Below are positions 1 through 5,236 of a stretch of DNA of 5,898 nucleotides, one piece after another. The DNA is from Corallincola sp. (lineage in GTDB: Bacteria > Pseudomonadota > Gammaproteobacteria > Enterobacterales > Neiellaceae). The stretch's first letter is position 1, and every line of letters starts with the position of its first letter. The notes under the pieces are model-generated. The model saw only the letters and a list, made by a program, of their open reading frames with translations. It had not been told where the DNA came from and ran no database searches. The DNA is taken from positions 1 through 5,898 of the forward strand of contig JAGOCY010000105.1 of NCBI GenBank assembly GCA_017998495.1, given 5' to 3'. A program made the position numbers and the translations under genes.

Positions 1-143
1 GATGCGCACAGTCCCCATCCACCGGCTGGCCGTGCGTTGTTTGGTGCCATAGGGGTAGTGATCAAGGGGGGAAGAAGACGCCGTTGTCCCACCCGTTTGA
101 GCGCCAGCCCAAACACGCTGCCGAAAGCACGGCCTGCGCTCTG

Positions 144-182
144 AGTGGCGGACGAGCGACCTGGACGGTCGCGAGAGCCACT
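144..182. repeat. Nested perfect inverted repeat (double-stem hairpin)
   Basis: AGTGGC at 144-149 is perfectly complementary to GCCACT at 177-182. Inside it, GCGACC at 156-161 pairs with GGTCGC at 167-172 around the five-base loop TGGAC. The two helices are separated by a 6/4 internal loop. The complementarity is seen directly; whether it is transcribed and folded is unknown. There is no T-run after it on either strand, so it is not a rho-independent terminator. Confidence 0.5.
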
Positions 183-328
183 AAGGCACAGGAACGTGAC
201 TTTGTGGCGACCGCAAGGCAGAGCGGAACAACAAACAACTCCAGATATCGGCGCTCTATCGGGCCGGCTGGAGGCGCAGCCGCAACTACCGCACTGCGGT
301 AAAAACAATCATAGCCGCAACCGCCGGC

Positions 329-357
329 TTGTTGGCCAAGGTTAGCCAGACTAGACT
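329..357 (+). promoter_or_regulatory. Candidate promoter of the toxin-antitoxin operon
   Basis: A -35-like TTGTTG (329-334) and a -10-like TAGACT (352-357) are separated by exactly 17 bases and end 30 bases before the antitoxin start. The -35 matches the sigma-70 consensus at three of six positions and the -10 at four of six, so this is a weak prediction resting mainly on spacing and position. The -10 lies in a tandem AGACT repeat (348-357). Confidence 0.3.
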
Positions 358-362
358 AAGCG

Positions 363-376
363 CGTTACCGATAACG
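363..376. promoter_or_regulatory. Small inverted repeat, possible antitoxin operator
   Basis: CGTTA (363-367) and TAACG (372-376) are perfect inverted arms around CCGA. The element sits just downstream of the candidate -10 and touches the antitoxin ribosome binding site GGAG (376-379). Type II antitoxins of the Phd/YefM group usually repress their own operon by binding short palindromes in the promoter. Assigning this palindrome that role is inference from position and symmetry. Confidence 0.3.
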
Positions 377-387
377 GAGCGCAGGCA

Positions 388-636
388 ATGAGTTCAGTCA
401 ATATGCTGCAGGCCAAAACCACCCTGTCGCGGTTGGTGGATGCGATTGAACGGGGTGAAGAGCAGGAGATCATCATCGCCCGTAACGGCCGCCCGGCCGC
501 CCGGCTGGTGAAGGTGGAAGCCAGTACCAACCAACAGCGGCTGGGCATCGCCAAAGGGCAATTTGTGGTGCCCGACAGCATTGATGACCACAACGCTGAG
601 GTGGCAGCGCTGTTTCAAGGGCGTGACCAGCCATGA
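388..636 (+). CDS. Type II toxin-antitoxin system antitoxin, Phd/YefM family
   Basis: An 82-residue antitoxin expected to bind and neutralise the PIN-domain toxin encoded next and to repress the operon with it as DNA-binding partner. The N-terminal half (about residues 1-43) has the Phd/YefM pattern: a short start, a helix with LSRLVDAIERGE (13-24), then EIIIARNGRPAARLV (27-41), the Asn-Gly-Arg-Pro turn typical of the family. The C-terminal half (51-77) contains RLGIAKGQFVVPD followed by an acidic stretch and EVAALF. In this family that half wraps the PIN toxin and is recurrent in antitoxins paired with VapC-type toxins. The start is supported by GGAG at 376-379, eight bases upstream; a second Met at residue 6 is less well placed. 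The stop codon overlaps the toxin start (ATGA), so the two genes are translationally coupled. Confidence 0.9.
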   Translation: MSSVNMLQAKTTLSRLVDAIERGEEQEIIIARNGRPAARLVKVEASTNQQRLGIAKGQFVVPDSIDDHNAEVAALFQGRDQP

Positions 637-1019
637 ATCTGCTGCTTGATACCCATGTCGCCCTGTGGGCGATCACCGACAGCCCCCGGCTATCCGCCGA
701 GGCACGCGCCCTGTTGCTGGCGCCCACTACCACGCTGTGGGTCAGCGCGGTATCGCTGTGGGAGATCGCCATCAAGCACAGCCTGGGGCGCGGCGATATG
801 CCGATTGATGCCGCACAGGCGCTTGGCTGGTTTCGCGCATCGGGTTACCAGCTACTGGCGGTGGAAGCTGAACACTGTGTCGCTATTGCCGGGCTGGCCA
901 ACCACCACGCCGACCCTTTCGACCGCATGCTGATCGCCCAGGCTTTGACCGAGCCGCTACGCCTGCTGACCCATGATCAGCAGTTGGCGCGCTACAGCGA
1001 TACCGTGATCCTGATCTAG
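633..1019 (+). CDS. vapC: PIN-domain ribonuclease toxin, VapC family
   Basis: A 128-residue single-domain PIN protein, the usual VapC size. The family cleaves RNA, often tRNA or rRNA, in a metal-dependent way when released from its antitoxin; the actual target here cannot be read from sequence. The expected acidic active-site residues are present: Asp6 in LLLDTHVALW, Glu44 in SLWEIAIK, Asp94 and Asp97 in HHADPFDRMLIAQA, and Asp115 in LLTHDQQL. All are intact, so the toxin should be functional. Strand beta-1 with its DTH motif and the DPFDR motif place it with PIN proteins typically paired with Phd/YefM-like antitoxins. It overlaps the antitoxin gene by four bases; an AAGGG at 617-621, inside the antitoxin gene, can serve as ribosome binding site. 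No terminator with a T-run is visible after the stop. The gene name follows the family and is not a claim of orthology. Confidence 0.92.
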   Translation: MNLLLDTHVALWAITDSPRLSAEARALLLAPTTTLWVSAVSLWEIAIKHSLGRGDMPIDAAQALGWFRASGYQLLAVEAEHCVAIAGLANHHADPFDRMLIAQALTEPLRLLTHDQQLARYSDTVILI

Positions 1020-1135
1020 CGGCTCCCCCCATCCACCCGGCGAATGATCGCCATGGATTTCTGCCTCCGGGGCAAAGTGGCGCCATAACAACGGCTTGAC
1101 CATACTCATCAGCACCTCACTGGTCGGAGTTGTTG

Positions 1136-2878
1136 ATGTCGTCGCCCTGCTCGCCGGAAGCCCTGGCTACCACCATTCGTGATGGCTTTAACCGCCACTA
1201 TTCGCTGTTTCGCGCCATCACCAACGGCGCCCGCCAGCGCTTTGAACAGGGCGACTGGGCGGCGGTGCAGCAGGCCTCGCGCGAGCGCATCGCCTATTAC
1301 GACAGCCGGGTGCAGGAGACCATCGCCAGCCTGCATCAGCAGTGCCCGCAGCTCGACCATTGCGATGACCAGCTGTGGCGGCGGGTGCGCGACCATTACC
1401 GTCACCTGCTGCTCGCCCACCCCCAGCCGGAACTGGCCGAGACCTTCTACAACTCGGTGTTCTGCCACATGTTTGAGCGCCGCTACTACAACAACCAGCT
1501 GATCTTTATCGAGTCATTCGCCGAGCAGATCCTGGAGGTGCGCGAGGGGCTGGTGGCCGACAGCTACTATCCCCAGCTCGACGGCCTGACCCAGACCCTG
1601 ACCCGCATCCTCACCCGTTTTGGTCTGACCCTGCCGTTTGAGGATCTGGCCCGCGACGTGCGCCGGCTGATGCGCCGCTTTATCCGCCAGGCCGGGATCC
1701 GCGTGCGGCGCGATGACAGCGTGCGTATCGACGTGCTCAAGTCGATGTTTTACCGCAACAAGGGGGCCTATATCGTCGGCCGGGTGGTAACCCGTGGCCA
1801 CAGTCAGCCCTTTGTCATCCCCATTCTGCGCAGCCCGCGCGGCGAGCTCTATGTCGACGCCCTGCTCACCGCCGAGCGCGATCTGTCGATCACCTTCAGC
1901 TTTGCCCGCGCCTACTTCTTTGTTGAAACCGAGGCCCCCTTTGCCCTGGTGCGCTTTCTGCAGCAGCTGATGCCAGCCAAACGCAGCAGCGAGCTATACA
2001 ACGCCATCGGCCTGCAGAAGCAGGGCAAGAGCATCTTCTATCGCGATCTGCTCAGCCATCTGGCCACCACCGACGACCACTTCGATCTCGCCCCCGGGGT
2101 CAAGGGGATGGTGATGCTGGTGTTCACCCTGCCCTCCTACCCCTATGTGTTCAAGGTGATCCGCGACCGCTTCGCCCCCAGCAAAACCATGACCAAGGCC
2201 GAGGTGCGGCAGAAGTATCAACTGGTGAAAGTGCATGATCGCGTCGGCCGCATGGCCGACACTCTGGAGTATTCGCAGGTGGCCTTTCCCAAGGCGCGCA
2301 TGAGCGCGGCGCTGCTCGAAGAGCTTTACGCCAGCTGCAGCGAGGAGCTGATCGACGAAGGGGAGATGCTGCTCGTCAACCACCTCTATATCGAACGGCG
2401 GATGACGCCGCTCAACCTCTATCTGCAGCAGGCCAGCGATGCACAAGTCGAAGCGGTGATCGACGACTACGGCCACGCCCTGCGCGAGATCGCCGCCGCC
2501 AACATCTTTCCCGGTGACATGCTGCTCAAGAACTTCGGCGTCACCCGTTTCGGCCGGGTGGTGTTTTATGACTATGACGAGGTGGCCTACCTGCTCGACA
2601 CCCATTTCCGCGTCATTCCGGCGGCCATCACCGAGGAGCAGGAGCTGGCCAGCGAGCCCTGGTACAGCGTCGCCCCCGGCGATGTTTTTCCCGAGGAGTT
2701 TGAGACCTTTATCTTCTATGAACCGCGCGCCCGCGCCGCCTTTCGCCGCCACCACCGCGAACTCTACAGCGCCCGCTGGTGGCAGCAGCAGCAGCAGCGC
2801 ATTCGCGATGGCCATCAGGAGGAGTTCTTCCCCTACAGCAGCCGGCTACGCTTTCGGCGTCATGGCAACCCCAGCTGA
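1136..2878 (+). CDS. aceK: Isocitrate dehydrogenase kinase/phosphatase AceK
   Basis: Bifunctional cytosolic enzyme that phosphorylates isocitrate dehydrogenase on a serine to inactivate it and also removes that phosphate, directing isocitrate to the glyoxylate bypass during growth on acetate or fatty acids. From the ATG at 1136 it has 580 residues, the family's full length. The first roughly 310 residues form the AceK-specific regulatory domain. The kinase-fold domain follows: nucleotide loop APGVKGM (319-325), Lys340 in YVFKVI, Asp375 in GRMADTLEY, Asp461 and Asn466 in GDMLLKN, and Asp479/Asp481 in FYDYDE. These match the E. coli residues Lys336, Asp371, Asp457, Asn462, Asp475 and Asp477 with a constant offset of four. 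GGAG at 1126-1129 lies six bases before this ATG, so it is preferred over the in-frame TTG codons at 1130 and 1133. Genes aceB and aceA are not upstream; the neighbour is a toxin-antitoxin pair. Confidence 0.97.
   Translation: MSSPCSPEALATTIRDGFNRHYSLFRAITNGARQRFEQGDWAAVQQASRERIAYYDSRVQETIASLHQQCPQLDHCDDQLWRRVRDHYRHLLLAHPQPELAETFYNSVFCHMFERRYYNNQLIFIESFAEQILEVREGLVADSYYPQLDGLTQTLTRILTRFGLTLPFEDLARDVRRLMRRFIRQAGIRVRRDDSVRIDVLKSMFYRNKGAYIVGRVVTRGHSQPFVIPILRSPRGELYVDALLTAERDLSITFSFARAYFFVETEAPFALVRFLQQLMPAKRSSELYNAIGLQKQGKSIFYRDLLSHLATTDDHFDLAPGVKGMVMLVFTLPSYPYVFKVIRDRFAPSKTMTKAEVRQKYQLVKVHDRVGRMADTLEYSQVAFPKARMSAALLEELYASCSEELIDEGEMLLVNHLYIERRMTPLNLYLQQASDAQVEAVIDDYGHALREIAAANIFPGDMLLKNFGVTRFGRVVFYDYDEVAYLLDTHFRVIPAAITEEQELASEPWYSVAPGDVFPEEFETFIFYEPRARAAFRRHHRELYSARWWQQQQQRIRDGHQEEFFPYSSRLRFRRHGNPS
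2783..2797 (+). repeat. Short CAG trinucleotide repeat inside aceK
   Basis: Five perfect CAG units encode Gln550-554 of AceK, near the C-terminus and outside the catalytic motifs. A unit gain or loss would stay in frame. In GC-rich, CAG-preferring coding sequence a run of five glutamines can arise by codon preference alone. Confidence 0.8.
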
Positions 2879-2977
2879 TGCAACAGTTCGCCACAGTTAG
2901 CCGCTTGTGAACGGCCACCAGCTGGCCTAGAAAGAGTGCCGGTAGTCCATCGTCTATCACTCAAGGAAAGCCCGCCG

Positions 2978-3580
2978 ATGAAACTCTATTACGCCCCCGG
3001 TACCTGTTCGCTGGCCGTCCATATCGCCCTGCGTGAAGCCGCCCTGCCCTTTGAACTGGTCAAGGTGGATCTGGCCACCCACACCACCGCCGATGGCCGT
3101 GATTTCTACAGCATTGCGCCGCGTGGCTATGTGCCCCTGCTGGAGCTGACTGATGGCTCACGCTATAGCGAAGCCGCGGCGCTGATGCAGTATGTGGCCG
3201 ACCTGCAGCCGGACCGGCCGCTGATTGGCGAGCCGGGCACCATCCGTCGCCTGACCGTCAGCCAGTGGCTGGCCTTTGTCAGCACTGAACTGCACAAAAC
3301 CTTCAGCCCGCTGTGGCGCTCCGACACCCCGGAAGCGACCCGCAACGGCGCCATCGCCCGCCTTAACAAAGCCTTTGCCGAACTGGATCAGCTGCTGGGC
3401 CAGCAGCCATGGCTGGCCGGCGAGTTTAGCGTGGCTGATGGCTACGCCTTCACAGTGGTGAACTGGGCGGGCTACCTCAAGCTGCCGCTGGATAGCTACC
3501 CGCAGCTGCAGGCCTATCTCGGCCGGGTGGCCGCCCGCCCAGCGGTGCAGGCTGCACTCAAGGCCGAAGGGCTAGCCTGA
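2978..3580 (+). CDS. gstA: Beta-class glutathione S-transferase (GstA type)
   Basis: A 200-residue cytosolic glutathione transferase; E. coli GstA has 201. It conjugates or otherwise uses glutathione against electrophiles and oxidants. The N-terminal thioredoxin-fold domain (about 1-80) starts MKLYYAPGTCSLA and has Cys10, the beta-class residue that forms a mixed disulfide with glutathione; Val52-Pro53 (the conserved cis-proline) and Ser64-Glu65 contact glutathione. The helical C-terminal domain (about 87-200) has His106 in STELHKTF, the second beta-class hallmark, and the N-capping motif S-V-A-D at 151-154. It ends VQAALKAEGLA, much like E. coli. The ATG at 2978 is preferred because the match begins there and AAGGA (2963-2967) lies ten bases upstream. 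It starts 99 bases after aceK, without an obvious terminator between them, so co-transcription with aceK is possible but not shown. A strong terminator follows. Confidence 0.95.
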   Translation: MKLYYAPGTCSLAVHIALREAALPFELVKVDLATHTTADGRDFYSIAPRGYVPLLELTDGSRYSEAAALMQYVADLQPDRPLIGEPGTIRRLTVSQWLAFVSTELHKTFSPLWRSDTPEATRNGAIARLNKAFAELDQLLGQQPWLAGEFSVADGYAFTVVNWAGYLKLPLDSYPQLQAYLGRVAARPAVQAALKAEGLA

Positions 3581-3587
3581 ACGCCAA

Positions 3588-3620
3588 CAGGGCCGGTGAT
3601 CCACCGGCCCTGCTGTTTTC
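3588..3620 (+). terminator. Rho-independent terminator after the GST gene
   Basis: A perfect 11-bp stem, CAGGGCCGGTG (3588-3598) with CACCGGCCCTG (3602-3612), closes on the three-base loop ATC and is followed by CTGTTTTC with four Ts at 3616-3619. It lies 8 bases after the GST stop. Only the plus strand has the T-run, so it mainly serves the GST transcript; on the minus strand the stem is followed only by TTGGCG, so weak action on the converging gene is possible. Confidence 0.88.
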
Positions 3621-3634
3621 ATAAAACGTCAGCT

Positions 3635-4114
3635 CTAAAGGCCGGCGGCCTGGGCTGCTTTAACCATGGCTTTGCTGATCTCCGGGGTGCCGGCCCCTTG
3701 GGCGGAGATAAACAGCAGCCGCTCGCCGCAGCGCGCCCAGCCCTTAACGGTACTCTGGCCACGGGCAGTAACGTCTACCAGTTCATCGCCCGCGCAGACC
3801 CCCATGGCACCACGGCTCACCTTAACCCCCATCACCCCGGCAAAGCTGGCCTCAAGATCATCCAGCTCCTGTCGGCTCTGAGCAGCCAGCGCCTCAAGAT
3901 CGCTATCGCCAACGGTGAGCACCACCAGCCCTCCGTCAGGGGTGCTCCACTGGCAGCCCGTGCCCACCCCTTCACTCACCTCAACCGCATCAGAGAGTTG
4001 GGGATGGGTCAGTGCGCACATCTGGGCGGAATAATCAGCAGCTGCGGCATTGGCAGCGATCACCGACAGCAGCAGCGACAGAGTCAACGGCAAGCGATGT
4101 GATACAACCTTCAT
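3635..4114 (-). CDS. Hypothetical secreted (periplasmic) protein with four cysteines
   Basis: A 159-residue protein I do not recognise. It starts at the ATG at 4114, where a clear Sec-type signal peptide begins: basic start MKVVSHR, hydrophobic core LPLTLSLLLSVIAA, then an Ala-rich cleavage region NAAAA before DYSAQ, with cleavage near residue 26. No lipobox cysteine is present, so a soluble periplasmic protein is likely. The mature part is small, acidic in its middle (SDLEALAAQSRQELDDLEA), and has four cysteines, in QMCAL, GTGCQWS, GVCAGDE and RCGERL, enough for two disulfides. An in-frame TTG at 4138 would add eight residues before the basic start and is less likely. The gene converges with the GST gene (stops 54 bases apart) and diverges from the kinase-like gene. 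Its ribosome binding site is weak, at best a GGGA before the ATG. The reverse frame on the plus strand is open too, but only the minus strand has a signal peptide. Confidence 0.75.
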   Translation of the reverse strand: MKVVSHRLPLTLSLLLSVIAANAAAADYSAQMCALTHPQLSDAVEVSEGVGTGCQWSTPDGGLVVLTVGDSDLEALAAQSRQELDDLEASFAGVMGVKVSRGAMGVCAGDELVDVTARGQSTVKGWARCGERLLFISAQGAGTPEISKAMVKAAQAAGL

Positions 4115-4434
4115 GGCAATCCCGTTTGCATGCGGCAACAGCGCGCGACTTCAATGTAGCGCAGGCCAGCCAGCTGATTCTGGCGGCTTGAACGTTTTCC
4201 GAGCCACTACTCATTTTTTGTCGTTGCGGCATACGCGGGCCCCCGCACGGCGCCCTCGCCCCCGATTAATTGCATGACTCATAAACGCTTTTTCAGGATT
4301 CCAGGGCACCGTCAGCAACCCCGTTGCCGGCATCAGCGCAGGTACCCACGGCGCCAACCGACCACCAACCTTGGCCCAGCGCGACGGCTGGCGGCAGCAT
4401 GGGCGCCACAGTTGTCATCTGTGGAGTCAGCATC
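4115..4434. other. Divergent intergenic region
   Basis: About 320 bases separate the start of the minus-strand secreted-protein gene from the start of the kinase-like gene, so promoters for both must lie here. I see no -35/-10 pair good enough to name on either strand. The region contains an AT-rich patch with a six-T run (4214-4219), GC-rich short inverted repeats such as TGCGG/CCGCA (4225-4229/4243-4247) and GCCAA/TTGGC (4353-4357/4371-4375), and the hairpin before the kinase-like gene listed separately. The reading frame of the kinase-like gene stays open upstream to 4324, but that part is low in hydrophobic residues and looks non-coding. Confidence 0.55.
4406..4426 (+). promoter_or_regulatory. 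Hairpin overlapping the ribosome binding site of the kinase-like gene
   Basis: CCACAG (4406-4411) is perfectly complementary to CTGTGG (4419-4424) around a seven-base loop. The right arm includes the first two bases of the Shine-Dalgarno GGAG (4423-4426), which is eight bases before the ATG at 4435. If transcribed, the stem could partly hide the ribosome binding site and lower or control translation. The pairing is seen; the regulatory role is inference and a 6-bp stem can arise by chance. Confidence 0.35.
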
Positions 4435-5109
4435 ATGACCATCGATCTCGCCCAGTTCACCAGCCCCCATCAGGTCCGTCTGGTTGATGACCAGCTGCTG
4501 CTGGTGGATGGCCAGCCGTTTCACTGCCAGGGCGAAATCGGCCGCGGCAAATCGGCCATCTCCTGGCTGTTCAGCAACGGCGAGCAGCAGCTGACGGTCA
4601 AGCGCTACATGCAGGTCGCCCACAATCTGATCCCCTTTGACCAGGCGCTCGGCTTTGAACTGCTCAGTTACCAGCGGATGCAGCAGGCCGGCGTGGCCTG
4701 CCCGCAACTGGTGGGCTTTTGCGCCTCCAGCTATCTGCTGGTCAAGGAGTACATCCAAGGGCCGGTGGTGATCGATCTGATCGCCCGTGACATGATGGAT
4801 GACCGGCTGTTACGCCGTGGCTACGCCTATGCCGAGCAGCTCAAACGGGCCGGCTTTCATGTCGACTATTTTCCGGCCAACTTCGTGGTCAAGGGCGGCG
4901 AACTCTACTGCATCGACTATGAAGCCCACCCCTATCTGGCCGAGTGGGACTTCCACCATTGGGGGGTCTTCTACTGGCTCAACAGCGAGGGGGTGAAGGG
5001 CTATCTGGCCGATGGCGATATCCGCCATCTCAACAAGCCAGACAGCTTCAAACCTTGGGATCAACCCTTTATCGCCCGCCGCGATGCGCTAGCCAGCAGC
5101 TGCAGTTAA
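4435..5109 (+). CDS. Small protein-kinase-like protein of unknown substrate
   Basis: A 224-residue protein with the ordered motifs of the protein-kinase fold in compact form. A glycine-rich loop GEIGRGKSA (33-41) is followed by Lys56 in LTVKRYM (ATP lysine), Glu75 in GFELLSYQRM (helix C glutamate), a hinge-like LVKEYIQGPVV (102-112), the catalytic loop HVDYFPANFVV (142-152) with Asp144 and Asn149, and Asp161 in YCIDYEAHPY as metal-binding Asp. The usual DFG is DYE. There is no signal peptide or membrane segment, so it should be cytosolic. The pattern resembles small bacterial kinases and lipopolysaccharide (Kdo/WaaP-like) or RIO-like kinases; the substrate could be protein, sugar or lipid and cannot be told from sequence. 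The activation segment and C-lobe are very short. Start choice: GGAG at 4423-4426, eight bases before the ATG. It lies 127 bases before proS on the same strand. Confidence 0.8.
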   Translation: MTIDLAQFTSPHQVRLVDDQLLLVDGQPFHCQGEIGRGKSAISWLFSNGEQQLTVKRYMQVAHNLIPFDQALGFELLSYQRMQQAGVACPQLVGFCASSYLLVKEYIQGPVVIDLIARDMMDDRLLRRGYAYAEQLKRAGFHVDYFPANFVVKGGELYCIDYEAHPYLAEWDFHHWGVFYWLNSEGVKGYLADGDIRHLNKPDSFKPWDQPFIARRDALASSCS

Positions 5110-5192
5110 CAGCGGCTCAAGCGCGGAAATAACGCTTAGGCGCCACTCGGGCGGCCAATTTCACCGCCTGCTGCAGCTATTTGCCGTGTAAC

Positions 5193-5202
5193 TGACTAAA
5201 AT
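5193..5202 (+). promoter_or_regulatory. proS: Candidate proS promoter -10 region
   Basis: TGACTAAAAT ends with TAAAAT (5197-5202), a five-of-six match to the -10 consensus, with a nearly extended -10 TG just upstream (one base too far). No good -35 is found 16-18 bases upstream; the TTGCCG at 5181-5186 is only ten bases away, too near to be its partner. Initiation would be near 5209, leaving a leader of about 28 bases before proS. Confidence 0.4.
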
Positions 5203-5236
5203 GGCGCCCACTTTTGACCAGCCACCGGGCCAGACC

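Larger units (their letters stand above)
1..387. other. Gene-free stretch upstream of the toxin-antitoxin pair
   Basis: No convincing gene is visible in these 387 bases. One plus-strand frame stays open from position 3 to the TAA at 300-302, but its translation is rich in Arg, Thr, Ala and Gly without hydrophobic periodicity or a family motif. A possible minus-strand ATG at 50 runs off the left edge after 16 codons, with no ribosome binding site, and cannot be judged. What is present is a set of perfect inverted repeats (99-104/136-141, 144-149/177-182, 156-161/167-172, 239-244/268-273, 265-270/277-282 and 287-292/296-301), some of them mutually exclusive. The last part must carry the promoter of the toxin-antitoxin operon. 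A structured RNA, a decayed gene or plain intergenic DNA are all possible. Confidence 0.5.

Noticed and set aside
70..272. CsrB/RsmZ-like RNA with repeated GGA motifs, including GGA in the loop of the 156-172 hairpin
   Set aside because: About six GGA triplets in some 200 bases is roughly what GC-rich sequence gives by chance, few lie in hairpin loops with the A-GGA context, and no terminator follows.
84..302. Open frame of 72 codons on the plus strand before the toxin-antitoxin pair
   Set aside because: Its predicted start is not an ATG, it has no convincing ribosome binding site, and the composition is not protein-like (Thr, Arg, Ala and Gly-rich). The same DNA carries inverted repeats that better explain its constraint, if any.
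331..347. Integron attC-like core sites GTTGGCC and GTTAGCC near the toxin-antitoxin pair
   Set aside because: Neither fits the GTTRRRY core consensus, and no matching inverse core or hairpin is found on the other side of the pair (1020-1135).
1039..1052. Terminator after the toxin gene
   Set aside because: GGCGA/TCGCC forms only a 5-bp stem with a four-base loop and is not followed by a T-run.
1994..2815. Long minus-strand open frame of 273 codons opposite aceK
   Set aside because: It lies wholly inside aceK, which matches its family at every catalytic residue. The translation is a low-complexity Gly/Val/Ala/Leu mix produced by third-position GC bias on the opposite strand.
2913..2927. Terminator between aceK and the GST gene
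   Set aside because: GGCCA/TGGCC makes a 5-bp stem but TAGAAAGAG follows, with no T-run.
3596..4102. Plus-strand open frame of 168 codons opposite the secreted-protein gene
   Set aside because: It would start inside the GST terminator, has no ribosome binding site, and its translation is rich in His, Pro, Gln and Ser with no family pattern, whereas the minus strand has a clear signal peptide.
4324..4434. Upstream extension of the kinase-like gene by 37 residues
   Set aside because: The frame is open, but the extension is Pro/Ala/Thr/Gly-rich without structure, no good ribosome binding site precedes it, and the ATG at 4435 has a well-spaced GGAG.
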